DNA of 64,000 nucleotides from assembly GCA_018816095.1 (NCBI GenBank), contig JAHIWP010000060.1, positions 1 to 64,000 on the forward strand. The letters are read 5' to 3'. Made by a program: the position numbers and the translations under genes. The stretch comes from Gammaproteobacteria bacterium. GTDB taxonomy: Bacteria > Pseudomonadota > Gammaproteobacteria > Pseudomonadales > Pseudomonadaceae. Of the stretch, positions 10,199-19,671 are shown piece after piece. The notes beneath the pieces were generated by a model, which worked only from the letters and a program-made list of their open reading frames with translations, did not search any database and was not told where the DNA came from. Numbering within the stretch: the stretch's first letter is position 1; each line of letters begins with the position of its first letter.

Positions 10199-10771
10199 AT
10201 GCTTATACGCCGCCTAATACTGCTCACCGCCAGCCTACTCGGCCTTTGGATGCTGTGGGTCATGCTGCTGCCCACGCCCAGCAACCTGCCAGCAAGCACC
10301 TCAGTGAGCAACGGCAGCTGGCGCGTGGCCGAATATACCGTCAGCGCCCTACAAAGCTTCCAGCTGGAAGCACGTATTCTGGCCCGCGAAGACTATTACC
10401 TCGACCGCGGCGCCAAGCTGTCGCCGACCGACCTGGCGCTTGGCTGGGGACCGATGGCCGACCCCGAGGTTATCCGCCATATCAGTATCAGTCAGCGCAA
10501 CCGCTGGTACTTTTGGCGCGCTGAGCAACTGCCCATTGCGCGCCGTCAAATCGAGACACACAGCGCCAACATGCACCTGATACCCGCTACCCCCGAAGTG
10601 GCCAAAACCCTGGCACAGCTCAAAGAGGGCCAGCAGATTCGCCTGGCGGGCCAACTGGTGCGCGTTGATGGTGACGATGGCTATCGCTGGGTCAGTTCGC
10701 TCAGTCGTGAGGACACCGGCGACGGTGCTTGCGAACTGATCTGGGTCGAACAGCTGGCTGTACTACCCTAA
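10199..10771 (+). CDS. Conserved hypothetical protein with N-terminal membrane anchor
   Basis: A 190-residue protein: an N-terminal hydrophobic segment (ILLTASLLGLWMLWVMLLP) and a soluble, probably periplasmic remainder rich in Trp and Tyr, including REDYYLDRGAKLSPTDLALG and ISQRNRWYFWRA. I know the pattern (the LSPTDLALGWGPM stretch) from conserved hypothetical proteins of Pseudomonas and relatives, but no function is established. It is a lone gene, divergent from the small membrane protein on the other side. Confidence 0.75.
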   Translation: MLIRRLILLTASLLGLWMLWVMLLPTPSNLPASTSVSNGSWRVAEYTVSALQSFQLEARILAREDYYLDRGAKLSPTDLALGWGPMADPEVIRHISISQRNRWYFWRAEQLPIARRQIETHSANMHLIPATPEVAKTLAQLKEGQQIRLAGQLVRVDGDDGYRWVSSLSREDTGDGACELIWVEQLAVLP

Positions 10772-10914
10772 TCATCCCGGCGCTCAACAAAGCGGCGCCT
10801 AGCTGAGGATGAGGCGTCTATAACTAAACGGCACTTGGTCGGGCTTATGTGGTCAAATCGATCCGCATTGCACTGCGACACCAGCAACAGCCCTCGCTCT
10901 CAAGAGATTTAGCC

Positions 10915-12213
10915 ATGCCGTATTTCCTTCGCCTGCTTGCCCTTCTCGGCTGCCTGGCTCTGGTCACTAGCGCCAGCGCCGCCGACATCAACGCTGACAG
11001 CTATGGCTACCCCATCAGTAACGCCTTCGAAGCCACCCTGGTAACAACCCCGCCAGAACTACGCCCAAAGCTGCCGGCAGATGCCGATATCAACCAGCGT
11101 GATTACCAGATCAAACTGCGCCCGGGGCGTGAATTTGAGCTGCCGGACAACTTCTGGCCCGTCACCAAAATGCGCTACCGCCTGGCCAAGCAACGTGGCG
11201 AGGCACCACTGATCTTTATCATCGCCGGCACCGGCGCGCATTACGCCAGCAGCACCCCGGAGTACCTGAAGAAGCTGTTCTACGGTGCCGGTTATCACGT
11301 GGTGCAACTGTCATCGCCCACCAGCTATGACTTTATGTCCTCAGCCTCGCGCTTTGCCACACCGGGCATTACCCGTGACGATGCCGACGATCTGTACCGC
11401 GCCATGCAGGCGGTTCGCGCTCAGCATCCGCGGCTGAAAGTCAGCGCGTTTCACCTCACTGGCTACAGCCTGGGCGCTTTGCAGGCGGCGTTTGTTAGCG
11501 AACTGGATGAAACCCGTCGCAGCTTCAACTTCAAGCGCGTTTTGCTGCTCAACCCGCCGGTCAACCTCTACACCTCGGTGACCAACCTCGACCGCATGGT
11601 GCAAACCAAGGTTAAAGGGATCGACAGCAGCACCACCTTCTACGAATTGGTACTGGGCAAGCTGACCCACTATTTCCAGGACAAGGGCTACGTTGATATC
11701 AACGACGCCCTGCTCTATGACTTCCAGAACTCCAAGGAGAAACTCAGCGACGAGCAGATGGCCATGCTGATCGGTGCGGCGTTTCGCTTCTCCTCCGCCG
11801 ACATTGCCTTTACCTCGGACCTGATCAACCGCCGCGGCCTGATCACCCCGATCAACTATCCAATCACCGAAAACACCAGCCTGAGCCCATTCTTCAAGAA
11901 TGCGCTGAAGTGTGACTTTGATTGCTACCTGACCGAACAGGTGATCCCGATGTGGCGGGCCCGCTACGACGGCGGCAGCCTGGCGCAACTGATCGACCAG
12001 GTCAGCCTGTATGCCGTGGCTGACTACCTGAAGAACAGCAGCAAAATTGCCGTCATGCATAACGCCGATGACGTCATTCTCGGCCCTGGCGACCTGGGCT
12101 TTCTACGCCGCACAATGGGCGAACGCCTGACTGTTTATCCGCTGGGTGGCCATTGCGGCAACCTCAACTACCGCGTCAACAGCGACGCCATGCTGGAGTT
12201 TTTCCGTGGCTAA
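10915..12213 (+). CDS. Exported alpha/beta-hydrolase-like protein
   Basis: Has a signal peptide (LLALLGCLALVTSASA, cleavage near residue 22) and an alpha/beta hydrolase fold: a strand FIIAGTG, the nucleophile elbow LTGYSLGALQ (Ser about 185), a late acid in MHNADDVILGPGD and a His in PLGGHCGNL, all in the expected order. At 432 residues it is long for the fold. Homologs are sometimes labelled serine/threonine kinase, for which I see no support. ATG 10915 is chosen because it starts the signal peptide; the frame reaches back to 10849. Its last codons overlap the start of the MlaA-like gene, which suggests work at the envelope, perhaps on lipids (inference). Confidence 0.8.
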   Translation: MPYFLRLLALLGCLALVTSASAADINADSYGYPISNAFEATLVTTPPELRPKLPADADINQRDYQIKLRPGREFELPDNFWPVTKMRYRLAKQRGEAPLIFIIAGTGAHYASSTPEYLKKLFYGAGYHVVQLSSPTSYDFMSSASRFATPGITRDDADDLYRAMQAVRAQHPRLKVSAFHLTGYSLGALQAAFVSELDETRRSFNFKRVLLLNPPVNLYTSVTNLDRMVQTKVKGIDSSTTFYELVLGKLTHYFQDKGYVDINDALLYDFQNSKEKLSDEQMAMLIGAAFRFSSADIAFTSDLINRRGLITPINYPITENTSLSPFFKNALKCDFDCYLTEQVIPMWRARYDGGSLAQLIDQVSLYAVADYLKNSSKIAVMHNADDVILGPGDLGFLRRTMGERLTVYPLGGHCGNLNYRVNSDAMLEFFRG

Positions 12214-12982
12214 GCCTATTCCCCTTGCCGTGTTTTTTAGCCTGCTGCAGGCCAGCAACCTGGCCTGCGCAGAGCACACGACCGACGACGACGGCTTCAA
12301 GCAGCCGATGCAGCACCTGCAATTTAACCCAGGCCTGGACCAGCGTGAGTTCGAGCGCTCAACCCTCAGCGCATTGAATGTTTATGACCCATTAGAGTCG
12401 TGGAACCGCCGCGTCTACCACTTCAACTACCGCTTTGATGAATGGGTATTTCTGCCGATTGTCGATGGTTACCGCTACATCACACCCACGCTGGTACAAA
12501 CCGGCGTCAGCAACTTCTTCAGTAACCTGGGGGATGTACCCAACCTGCTCAACAGTGCGTTGCAGTTCAAAGGCAAACGCACCCTACAGACCACCGCACG
12601 CCTGCTATTCAACACCACCATTGGTGTCGCCGGCCTGTGGGACCCGGCCACGCTGATGGGCCTACCCAAGCAGAAAGAAGACTTTGGCCAGACCCTCGGC
12701 TATTACGGCACTCCAGCGGGGCCTTACCTGATACTGCCGCTACTGGGCCCGTCCAACCTGCGCGATACCGGCGGTTTGGTTGCTGACTTTGCAGCGAAAA
12801 GCCAGGTTAACTGGCTGAATGTTGCCGAAGTCAGCACTAACCATCCGGAAATCACACTACTGGAGGTCGTAGACCAACGCTCAACGGTGAACTTCCGCTA
12901 CGGCCAACTCAACTCGCCATTTGAGTACGAGAAAATTCGCTTCTTCTATCACGAGTCGCGCAAGCTGCAGATTGCCGAGTAG
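12206..12982 (+). CDS. mlaA: MlaA/VacJ-family outer-membrane lipid-asymmetry protein
   Basis: The family removes misplaced phospholipids from the outer leaflet of the outer membrane. The 258-residue protein has the family core YDPLESWNRRVYHFNYRFDE, FFSNLGDVPNLLNSALQFK, RLLFNTTIGVAGLWDPA and DFGQTLGYYGTPAGPY. GTG 12206 is chosen: GGAG lies seven bases upstream, and it gives a proper signal sequence. The lipobox is poor (NLAC), so it may be cleaved by signal peptidase I rather than lipidated. It overlaps the hydrolase gene by eight bases, so the two are coupled. The remaining mla genes (transporter) are not here. Confidence 0.9.
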   Translation: MAKPIPLAVFFSLLQASNLACAEHTTDDDGFKQPMQHLQFNPGLDQREFERSTLSALNVYDPLESWNRRVYHFNYRFDEWVFLPIVDGYRYITPTLVQTGVSNFFSNLGDVPNLLNSALQFKGKRTLQTTARLLFNTTIGVAGLWDPATLMGLPKQKEDFGQTLGYYGTPAGPYLILPLLGPSNLRDTGGLVADFAAKSQVNWLNVAEVSTNHPEITLLEVVDQRSTVNFRYGQLNSPFEYEKIRFFYHESRKLQIAE

Positions 12983-13048
12983 CTTGACCCAAGGGCCGCC
13001 CCCAGGTTTTAACCTGACGCGGCCTAGCACTATTGGAGAACAAGGCTC

Positions 13049-13492
13049 ATGCGCGTCGCCCAACTGGCCAAAGCTGCGGCAGTCAGCAGCGAGACCGTAC
13101 GCCATTACACCGATCTTGGCCTGCTCAGGCCCACACGCAACCCGGATAACCGCTACCAGCAGTATTCCAATGCGGATCTGCAACGCCTGCGTTTTATCGC
13201 CCGCGCCCGCCGCCTGGGTTTTAGCCTGAAAGACACGCAACAAATCATCAGCAGCGCCGATAACGGCCACGCACCGTGCGCCGAGGTGCGCGACTTATTA
13301 CACGAACGCTTAGCTGCGTTGCAGGCGCATATCGAGGAATGCCAACGCCTGGCGCTGGTGATGCAAAACGCCTTCAACGACTGGGCCGACAAGGACGATT
13401 GCGCCCCTGACGGTCAAGCCATTTGCCGTTTGATCGAAGACTTCGAACCGCAGATCGAGCGCCGCCCAGCGACACCCTGCCCCGCGCACTAA
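13049..13492 (+). CDS. MerR-family regulator, likely divalent heavy-metal sensor (ZntR/CadR-like)
   Basis: The N-terminal winged-helix (VAQLAKAAAVSSETVRHYTD) and dimer helix are typical of MerR. The metal-site residues are visible: Cys77 in NGHAPCAEV, the position that marks divalent-metal sensors (CueR-type monovalent sensors have Ser there), and a C-terminal loop C-x7-C (Cys118 and Cys126 in CAPDGQAIC). At 147 residues it is slightly longer than ZntR. GGAG lies upstream of ATG 13049. No metal exporter gene is adjacent, so its target is elsewhere, and the choice among zinc, cadmium, lead and mercury is open. Confidence 0.85.
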   Translation: MRVAQLAKAAAVSSETVRHYTDLGLLRPTRNPDNRYQQYSNADLQRLRFIARARRLGFSLKDTQQIISSADNGHAPCAEVRDLLHERLAALQAHIEECQRLALVMQNAFNDWADKDDCAPDGQAICRLIEDFEPQIERRPATPCPAH

Positions 13493-13499
13493 CCAAGCT

Positions 13500-13665
13500 G
13501 CCTGAGATCTCGCGAGCTAGAGTCCTGCAAGGCGCTACGTTAGTAACAGCCTCCGGCTGGTCAAAACAAGCGAGGACGCGGAGTGTACTTTTGTACATGA
13601 GCATTCCGAGCTTGTTTTTAACGCAGTAGGGCCGACGCGCAGCAGATCGTAACCCTAGTTACTGC
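13500..13665. repeat. Mosaic intergenic repeat with nested inverted repeats
   Basis: No gene here. Outer arms GCTACGTTAGTAAC (about 13536-13549) and GTTACTGCGCGTAGC (about 13659-13673) are imperfect inverted copies. Inside, CAAGCGAGG and CCGAGCTTG flank a GTGTAC / GTACAT dyad. I recall very similar segments (GAGGACGCGGAGT followed by GAGCATTCCGAG) between genes in many Pseudomonas genomes. It covers the gap between the MerR gene and the end of the ccm operon, touches the 3' end of the lipoprotein gene, and may serve as a terminator. Confidence 0.6.
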
Positions 13666-13985
13666 GCGTAGCGGCGATTCAGGCCGGGCGGTACACCGCT
13701 GCTGTCAGTCGGTAACCAGGGCCCTTGCGGATTAGTGGCCCAACTCCAGCCAGCATTCCAGCGGTAATAGGTGCGCTCACGGTAGTACAGATGAGAAGCA
13801 CCACCGACCACATACACCCCCAGCCGTGCATCCCACTGACTGGCCACCCCCGGTGGCGGGGCAAAGCGTGGGTGGTTGCTGCTGCCACTCGGGTTTGCCA
13901 CCGGCGCTGTGCTGAGCGGCGTCTGCACGCAAGCGCCGAGGCTCAGCAAACTGACCAGTACAACGCCACGCCATAGCGGACTCAT
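13659..13985 (-). CDS. Small lipoprotein at the end of the ccm operon
   Basis: A 108-residue protein with a clear lipoprotein signal (LVSLLSLGAC, lipidated Cys about 19) and a mature part rich in Tyr, Trp, Pro and Gly, including GVYVVGGASHLYYRERTYYRW and WSWATNPQGPWLP. This WNAGWSW type resembles small Pseudomonas outer-membrane lipoproteins of unknown function. Its start overlaps the ccmI stop by four bases (ATGA), so it is translated with the cytochrome c maturation operon. A role in that pathway is possible but nothing in the sequence shows it. Confidence 0.75.
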   Translation of the reverse strand: MSPLWRGVVLVSLLSLGACVQTPLSTAPVANPSGSSNHPRFAPPPGVASQWDARLGVYVVGGASHLYYRERTYYRWNAGWSWATNPQGPWLPTDSSGVPPGLNRRYAQ

Positions 13986-15184
13986 GGCGCTGTGCTGTCC
14001 GCGCTGTCGATCAGCAGTTGTTGTGGCTCAGTAGTTTTGCTGGCCAGCGGCAGGCTGCTGCCGACCCACTCACCGGCTGTGGCATTGCCACTGCGAGAAA
14101 TACGCGCCACCAGCTGCACCTGCTCGAAGCCTGAGATCTTCAACTGCGGCATCATCGCGTCGCTGTCCGACAAGCGCACTTCAGCGGGCAAGTCAGCCAC
14201 GGTCAGGCGCTTGACCGCCAGCGGCATCGGCGGCCCGGATACCGCGCGGGCGAAGATAAATACCGCATCGCCCGGTTGCACCTTGGCCTGCAAGTCGTCG
14301 GCGAGCGCCACCTGTACGGTCAGGCCAGGGCCGGCAGTAACTGCAGCCTCTTCAACGGGCTCACCAAGCTGCTCGCGGGCGCGGTCTATCCCGCCCTGAA
14401 TCGCCTGACGTGAAGGGTCTTCAGCCGGCAGAACCGCCACCAGCTGCTGCCAGTGACCAATCGCCTGCTTGAACTGTCCGCTCTCGTAGGCGGCAATACC
14501 CAACAGGCCGAGGCTGGTGACTTCCGCCAGATCGGCTTTAAGCGCCTCATCGGTCAGCGCCTGCAACTGCGGCGTCCATTGCTTACCACCGGCAAAATAC
14601 AGCGCCTGCGCCCATTGCCCGAGCAGCTCAGGCGCACGTCCTGCTACTTCAATGGCACGTTCAAAAGCCTGGGCAGCCTCCGCCGCACGCTCCTGAGCCA
14701 TATAGGTGCGACCGAGGAAGTACCAGCTTTCGGCCGATTTGGGATCACTTTTGACTGCAGCTTCCAAGCGCGCAGTCATTTCCTCGATGGTCTTCGGCTG
14801 ATCCGCAAAGGTGCGGGCGCGCTCGACATCATCAATAGCCCCCCAATGCTGATACAGGCCATACCCCAGCAAGGGCATCAGCAAGGCAAACACCAACGGG
14901 ACCTTAAGCCCCAGCGTGCGCTGCGGCGGCAGCGCCTGCGCACCTTCGGTGTCTGCCAGCAACTCACGGGCCGCCTCATCACGGCCAGCGGCAAGCTGCT
15001 CGGCGTTCAGCGCACCTGCAGCGTGCTGAGCCTGCAAGTCCTGCAGGCGCTCTTGATACAAGGTCACGTTGAGGGCGGTACGGTCTTCTTCAGCCTGGAG
15101 CTTGCGCCCACGCAGCACGGGAATCAGAACAAATGCCAGGGCTGTCAGCAACAGCAGGCCGGCGCATAACCAGAATTCAATCAT
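13982..15184 (-). CDS. ccmI: Cytochrome c maturation protein CcmI (CycH), TPR apocytochrome chaperone
   Basis: Holds apocytochrome c and presents it to the heme ligation complex. 400 residues: two membrane helices (about 3-23 and 93-110) around a cytoplasmic loop with coiled coil (LNVTLYQERLQDLQAQH), then a periplasmic TPR region (SAESWYFLGRTYMAQERAAEA onward) and a C-terminal domain (about 280-390). It is the ninth gene of the operon; its start overlaps ccmH by one base and its end overlaps the lipoprotein gene. Confidence 0.93.
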   Translation of the reverse strand: MIEFWLCAGLLLLTALAFVLIPVLRGRKLQAEEDRTALNVTLYQERLQDLQAQHAAGALNAEQLAAGRDEAARELLADTEGAQALPPQRTLGLKVPLVFALLMPLLGYGLYQHWGAIDDVERARTFADQPKTIEEMTARLEAAVKSDPKSAESWYFLGRTYMAQERAAEAAQAFERAIEVAGRAPELLGQWAQALYFAGGKQWTPQLQALTDEALKADLAEVTSLGLLGIAAYESGQFKQAIGHWQQLVAVLPAEDPSRQAIQGGIDRAREQLGEPVEEAAVTAGPGLTVQVALADDLQAKVQPGDAVFIFARAVSGPPMPLAVKRLTVADLPAEVRLSDSDAMMPQLKISGFEQVQLVARISRSGNATAGEWVGSSLPLASKTTEPQQLLIDSADSTAP

Positions 15185-15681
15185 CAGTCTTTTTTATCCA
15201 CAGGCGGTTGATTGGCGGGCCGTTGGCTGAGCAACGTCGCCAGACGCTGCTGCTCGTCCGCAGACAGGCCGTTGGCGACACCACCCGACTTACCACGACG
15301 ACGCAACAGGATGACCCCAAGCAAAGCGAAACCACCGATCAGCAGACCGGCCGGGCCGTACCACAGCAACAGGGTGCGCGCGGTTACCGGCGGTTTGTAG
15401 AGCACGAAATCGCCATAGCGGCTGACCAGATAATCGATGATCTGCTGGTTGCTCTGGCCCTCCTCCAACATGCGGAAGATCTGCGCACGCAAGTCCATGG
15501 CAATCGGTGCATCGGAGTCGGCGATGTTCTGGTTCTGGCACTTAGGGCAACGTAGCTCTTGCACCAGGTTGCGATAACGCTGGCGCTCGGCCTCAGTGGC
15601 AAACTCGTAAGTATCGATAGCGGCCTGAGCGGTGCCTAACAGAGCCAGACCCAGCACGGCGGCGGTGAGTAAACGCCTCAT
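15184..15681 (-). CDS. ccmH: Cytochrome c maturation thiol oxidoreductase CcmH (CcmL type)
   Basis: Short CcmH (165 residues) that reduces the haem-binding cysteines of apocytochrome c. It has a signal peptide (LLTAAVLGLALLGTAQA), the family motif LRCPKCQNQNIADS with two redox Cys, the conserved stretch VSRYGDFVLYKPP, and one C-terminal anchor (LLLWYGPAGLLIGGFALLGV). It overlaps ccmG by four bases and ccmI by one. Confidence 0.96.
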   Translation of the reverse strand: MRRLLTAAVLGLALLGTAQAAIDTYEFATEAERQRYRNLVQELRCPKCQNQNIADSDAPIAMDLRAQIFRMLEEGQSNQQIIDYLVSRYGDFVLYKPPVTARTLLLWYGPAGLLIGGFALLGVILLRRRGKSGGVANGLSADEQQRLATLLSQRPANQPPVDKKD

Positions 15682-16214
15682 GGCTGGGCCTCATCGACCA
15701 ATTCTTGATACAGCGGCGCCAGCTGCTCACGCCAAACACGCTCATCGATCACGCCAACAAACTTGTGGCGGATGATGCCGGCCTTGTCGATCAGGAAGGT
15801 CTCAGGCGCGCCATACACGCCTAGGTCCAGACCCAAAGTGCCGCGGGCGTCATTGATATTCAGCTGATAGGGGTCATGGAACTCCACCAACCACTTTTGC
15901 GCGGCGGCATTGTCGTCCTTGTAGTTGACCCCATAAATATTCACGCCCAGCTTGGCCAACTTGTTCAGCACCGGGTGTTCAACCCGGCAAGCCACACACC
16001 AGGTGGCCCAGACATTGACCAGCGCAGGCTTGCCCTTGAGATCAGCCTCGCTGAGCAACTTACCGTCCTGCACGGCCGGCAGGGAGAACGCCGGCAGGGG
16101 CTTGTCGATCAGCGCCGATGGCAGCTCGGACGGATCGAGGAACAGCCCGCGGTAGAGAAACACCGCCACACCGAGAAAAAGCGCCAGGGGCAACAGCAGC
16201 AACAAACGCTTCAT
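15678..16214 (-). CDS. ccmG: Thiol:disulfide interchange protein CcmG/DsbE
   Basis: Membrane-anchored periplasmic thioredoxin-like protein that supplies electrons to CcmH or directly to apocytochrome c. 178 residues: N-terminal anchor (LLLLLPLALFLGVAVFLYRG), thioredoxin fold with the active site WATWCVACRVEHP (WC-x2-C), and a conserved GVYGAPETFLID containing the cis-Pro loop. It overlaps ccmF and ccmH by four bases each. Confidence 0.97.
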   Translation of the reverse strand: MKRLLLLLPLALFLGVAVFLYRGLFLDPSELPSALIDKPLPAFSLPAVQDGKLLSEADLKGKPALVNVWATWCVACRVEHPVLNKLAKLGVNIYGVNYKDDNAAAQKWLVEFHDPYQLNINDARGTLGLDLGVYGAPETFLIDKAGIIRHKFVGVIDERVWREQLAPLYQELVDEAQP

Positions 16215-18184
16215 GCCTGCGCCCCCGCCATACCCAGCGCTTCACGCACGCGGGTGCGCACCTTCATCCGGTAGCGTTTGTCGGAGGCTGAAAGGAAGCC
16301 ACCAAAGCCCATCAGCAGCGCGCCGAACCAGATCCAGCGCACAAACGGCTTGATGTGCACGCGCACTGCCCAGGCGCCATTCTCCAACGGTTCACCCAGG
16401 GCGACGAACAGGTCTCGGGTGATCCCGGCGTCAATGCCGGCTTCGGTCATCACCGATTGCTGCACGGTGTACAAGCGCTTCTCAGGGTGCAGCACGGCAA
16501 TCTGCTTGCCGTCTTCGAGGATGCGCACAGTGCCTTTATCCGAGGTGAAGTTCGGCCCTTCAAAGTGCTCGGCACCTTCGAAAGTGAACTGATAACCGCC
16601 AATCTCCACTGACTCACCCGGAGCCATGCGCATATCACGCTCGAAACTGCCGACACTGGTCAGCACCACGCCCAACGCACAGATCGCCATGCCCAGGTGC
16701 GCCGTCTGCATGCCCCAATAACTGCGGGTCAGGCTCGGCAAACCTTTGAGCAAGCCCTTGTGCCGGGTTTTCTCAAGAATGTCGCGCACACCGGCCAAAA
16801 CCACCCAAGCAGCCAGCAGCCAGACCCCGAGCACCGCCCAGTTAAAGTCACCCACCAGGAAGGTGGCGATAACCGCCAGCACCACGCTGCCGATCAGTAC
16901 CGGCGCGAGCATGTTCAGCAACCATTTAACTGGCGTGTCTTTCCAGCGCACCAGCACACCGACCGCAATCATCGCCATCAACAGGCCCATCAACGGCACG
17001 AACAGCGCGTTGAAGTACGGCGGACCAACCGACAGCTTGGCGCCGGTCATGGCGTCCAGCACCAACGGGTACAGGGTGCCGAGCAGAATCATCGCCGCGG
17101 ACACTACCAGAATCAGGTTATTCACCAGCAGCAGGGTTTCCCGCGACCACAGGGCGAAGCCGACCTGGCTCTTGACCACCGGCGCACGGATTGCAAACAG
17201 CGCCAGCGAGCTGCCCACCACGATCAACAGGAACGCCAGGATAAATACGCCGCGCTCAGGGTCGCTGGCGAAGGCATGCACTGAGGTGAGCACGCCGGAA
17301 CGTACCAGGAAGGTACCCAGTAAGCTGAGGGAGAAGGCAGCGATGGCCAGCAGTACGGTCCAGCTTTTGAATACACCGCGTTTTTCCGTTACGGCCAGGG
17401 AGTGGATAAGCGCAGTACCAACCAGCCAGGGCATAAAGGAGGCATTTTCCACCGGATCCCAGAACCACCAGCCGCCCCAGCCGAGTTCGTAATAGGCCCA
17501 CCAGGAGCCCAAAGCGATACCAATGCCGAGGAAGGCCCAGGCAACGATGGTCCACGGCCGCGACCAGCGCGCCCAGGCCGCATCAAGTTTGCCGCCTAGC
17601 AACGCGGCAATGGCGAAGGCAAATGCCACCGAGAAACCGACATAGCCCATGTAGAGCATCGGCGGGTGCACGATCAGGCCAAAATCCTGCAATAGCGGAT
17701 TGAGATCACGGCCATTGGCCGGGGTATCAAACAGCAAGCGCGCGAACGGGTTGGACGTCACGATCAGAAACAGCAGAAAGCCGATGCTGATGATGCCCAT
17801 GACCCCGAGCACGCGCGCGAGCATTTCTTCCGGTAGCTGACGCGAGAAGATCGACACGGCAAAGGTCCAGCCGGCGAGAATCAAGCCCCAGAGCAACAGC
17901 GAACCTTCGTGGGCACCCCACACGGCGCTGAATTTGTAATACCAGGGCAGCGCGCTGTTGGAGTTGTTGGCCACATAGGCGACGGTAAAGTCGTCGACCA
18001 TAAAGGCGTAGGTCAGGCAGATAAAGGAAAACAGCAGGAAGGCAAACTGACCCCAGGCGGCCGGTGCCGCCAGGCTCATCCACTGGCGATCACCGCGCCA
18101 GGCGCCAATCATTGGTAATGTCGCCTGCACCAGCGCCATGCACAGCGCCAGAATCATTGCCAAATGGCCGAGTTCGGGGATCAT
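16211..18184 (-). CDS. ccmF: Heme lyase subunit CcmF
   Basis: Core of the cytochrome c heme ligase, which joins heme from holo-CcmE to apocytochrome c. 657 residues with about 15 membrane helices. The tryptophan-rich heme-facing motif is visible as [20 protein letters not shown] (about residues 230-250), and conserved His residues occur in [16 protein letters not shown] and SLAVTEKRG. Length and order are normal. It overlaps ccmE and ccmG by four bases. Confidence 0.98.
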   Translation of the reverse strand: MIPELGHLAMILALCMALVQATLPMIGAWRGDRQWMSLAAPAAWGQFAFLLFSFICLTYAFMVDDFTVAYVANNSNSALPWYYKFSAVWGAHEGSLLLWGLILAGWTFAVSIFSRQLPEEMLARVLGVMGIISIGFLLFLIVTSNPFARLLFDTPANGRDLNPLLQDFGLIVHPPMLYMGYVGFSVAFAFAIAALLGGKLDAAWARWSRPWTIVAWAFLGIGIALGSWWAYYELGWGGWWFWDPVENASFMPWLVGTALIHSLAVTEKRGVFKSWTVLLAIAAFSLSLLGTFLVRSGVLTSVHAFASDPERGVFILAFLLIVVGSSLALFAIRAPVVKSQVGFALWSRETLLLVNNLILVVSAAMILLGTLYPLVLDAMTGAKLSVGPPYFNALFVPLMGLLMAMIAVGVLVRWKDTPVKWLLNMLAPVLIGSVVLAVIATFLVGDFNWAVLGVWLLAAWVVLAGVRDILEKTRHKGLLKGLPSLTRSYWGMQTAHLGMAICALGVVLTSVGSFERDMRMAPGESVEIGGYQFTFEGAEHFEGPNFTSDKGTVRILEDGKQIAVLHPEKRLYTVQQSVMTEAGIDAGITRDLFVALGEPLENGAWAVRVHIKPFVRWIWFGALLMGFGGFLSASDKRYRMKVRTRVREALGMAGAQA

Positions 18185-18669
18185 TGCGCCGCCTCCAGTC
18201 GGGACGCCTGCTTGGCCGCTTGGGCCGCGTCGTGTTTCTGCTTCATCCCGCTTTGCTCCAACGCCTGCATGACTTCCGGCGGCATGTAGTTTTCATCGTG
18301 TTTGGCCAGCACTTCATCGGCAATTAACACATTGCTGGCGTCGAGCTTGCCCATGGCGACAATGCCCTGCCCCTCACGGAACAGGTCCGGCAGGATGCCG
18401 CTGTAGCGGATGGTCACGCGCTTGGCACCGTCGGTCACCACAAAATCAGTTTCCAGCGAATCGCTGGAACGCGTGACGGAGCCCTCTTCGACCAGGCCAC
18501 CGGCACGAATCCGGGTGTCCTGCGGGGCGTCACCATTGGCAATTTGCGTAGGTGTGTAGAACAGGTTGATGTTCTGCTGCAATGCGCTCAGGGCCAGAGC
18601 CACGGCAATGCCTACACCAGCGATGATCGCCAGAACGATAAACAGGCGTTTCTTGCGCAGCGGGTTCAC
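18181..18669 (-). CDS. ccmE: Heme chaperone CcmE
   Basis: Carries heme covalently in the periplasm between CcmABCD and CcmF. 162 residues: N-terminal anchor ([19 protein letters not shown]), OB-fold, and the heme-binding His in [13 protein letters not shown], followed by the conserved Tyr. The start is GTG at 18669 (MNPLRKKRL). The Ala/Lys/Gln-rich tail after the heme motif is usual. It overlaps ccmD and ccmF by four bases. Confidence 0.97.
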   Translation of the reverse strand: MNPLRKKRLFIVLAIIAGVGIAVALALSALQQNINLFYTPTQIANGDAPQDTRIRAGGLVEEGSVTRSSDSLETDFVVTDGAKRVTIRYSGILPDLFREGQGIVAMGKLDASNVLIADEVLAKHDENYMPPEVMQALEQSGMKQKHDAAQAAKQASRLEAAQ

Positions 18670-18842
18670 TTCGACTCCTCCCGGCGCAAACGACGCGCCT
18701 CGTCTTGCAGATAACGTCGACGTGCCAGGATTGGCAGCGCCACATTCAACCCCAGCACAACCAGGCTGATGGCATAACAGGACCAGACATATGGCCCATG
18801 GGTCCCCATGGCGAGAAACTCGCTAAAGCTGGCAAAACTCAT
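18666..18842 (-). CDS. ccmD: Heme exporter subunit CcmD
   Basis: Tiny (58 residues) single-helix protein that helps release holo-CcmE from CcmABC. It has the family start [19 protein letters not shown], a helix ([19 protein letters not shown]) and a basic tail ([17 protein letters not shown]). ATG 18842 is chosen from this pattern; the frame runs upstream inside ccmC without meaning. It overlaps ccmC by four bases. Confidence 0.93.
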   Translation of the reverse strand: MSFASFSEFLAMGTHGPYVWSCYAISLVVLGLNVALPILARRRYLQDEARRLRREESK

Positions 18843-19606
18843 AGGCCTTTCTCCACCTGCGCCTTCACTTCGGCCTTGGCCCAACTGCTGCGCGCCTCGC
18901 GCTTGAGCACCTCCAAACGCATGCGCAGCAGCAGTACCGCGCCAAAGAAGCAGTAGAAGCCCAGCACCATGATCAGCAGCGGCATCCACATTTCAAACGG
19001 CATGCTTGGTTTTTCCACCACGCTGAAGGTGGCGGGCTGATGCAGGGTATTCCACCACTCCACCGAGTATTTGATGATCGGGATATTCACCACACCGACA
19101 ATCGACAGCACCGCGCAGGCCTTGGCGGCGCTGTCACGGTTGGTGATGGCGTTACCCAAGGCGATCACACCGAAATACAGGAACAGCAGAATCAGCATCG
19201 AGGTCAGGCGTGCGTCCCAGACCCAGTAGGTGCCCCAGGTCGGCTTGCCCCATACCGCGCCAGTCACCAGGGCAATAAAGGTGATCCAGGCACCAATGGG
19301 CGCCGCCTGCTGCAGCGCGACATCGGCCAACTTCATTTTCCACACCAGGCCAACGGTGCCGGCGACTGCCAACATCACGTAGATCGACTGAGCCAGAAAG
19401 GCCGCGGGGACATGGATATAAATGATGCGAAAACTGTTGCCTTGCTGGTAATCCGGCGGCGCAAAGGCCAGGCCCCAGACCAACCCAACCAGCAGCAGTA
19501 AGACGGCGGCAACGGCCAGCCAGGGAAGCCAGCGGCTGCTGATTTCATAAAACCATTTGGGCGAGCCGAGCTTGTGAAACCACGTCCAGTTCATCAGGTT
19601 ACTCAT
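18839..19606 (-). CDS. ccmC: Heme exporter subunit CcmC
   Basis: Presents heme to CcmE. About 255 residues, six membrane helices, the tryptophan-rich motif [20 protein letters not shown], and heme-ligand His residues in [13 protein letters not shown] and NTLHQPATF. The start could be 19606 ([14 protein letters not shown]) or the ATG at 19594 ([10 protein letters not shown], which matches many homologs); neither has a clear ribosome site. The gene starts 65 bases after the ccmB stop, the only sizeable gap in the operon. Confidence 0.94.
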   Translation of the reverse strand: MSNLMNWTWFHKLGSPKWFYEISSRWLPWLAVAAVLLLLVGLVWGLAFAPPDYQQGNSFRIIYIHVPAAFLAQSIYVMLAVAGTVGLVWKMKLADVALQQAAPIGAWITFIALVTGAVWGKPTWGTYWVWDARLTSMLILLFLYFGVIALGNAITNRDSAAKACAVLSIVGVVNIPIIKYSVEWWNTLHQPATFSVVEKPSMPFEMWMPLLIMVLGFYCFFGAVLLLRMRLEVLKREARSSWAKAEVKAQVEKGL

Positions 19607-19671
19607 CAGTGCTAGGGCTGATCGCGGTGCAGGTAAGCACCTGCGGCGGCCGGCCATTCAGGCTTAGTTGT

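Noticed and set aside
10915..12213. Serine/threonine kinase annotation for the hydrolase-like gene
   Set aside because: No kinase motifs; the order of strand, GYSLGA, acid and His fits an alpha/beta hydrolase.
12983..13048. MerR-type operator with long spacer before the MerR gene
   Set aside because: TTGACC is present at the right place, but there is no convincing dyad or -10 box.
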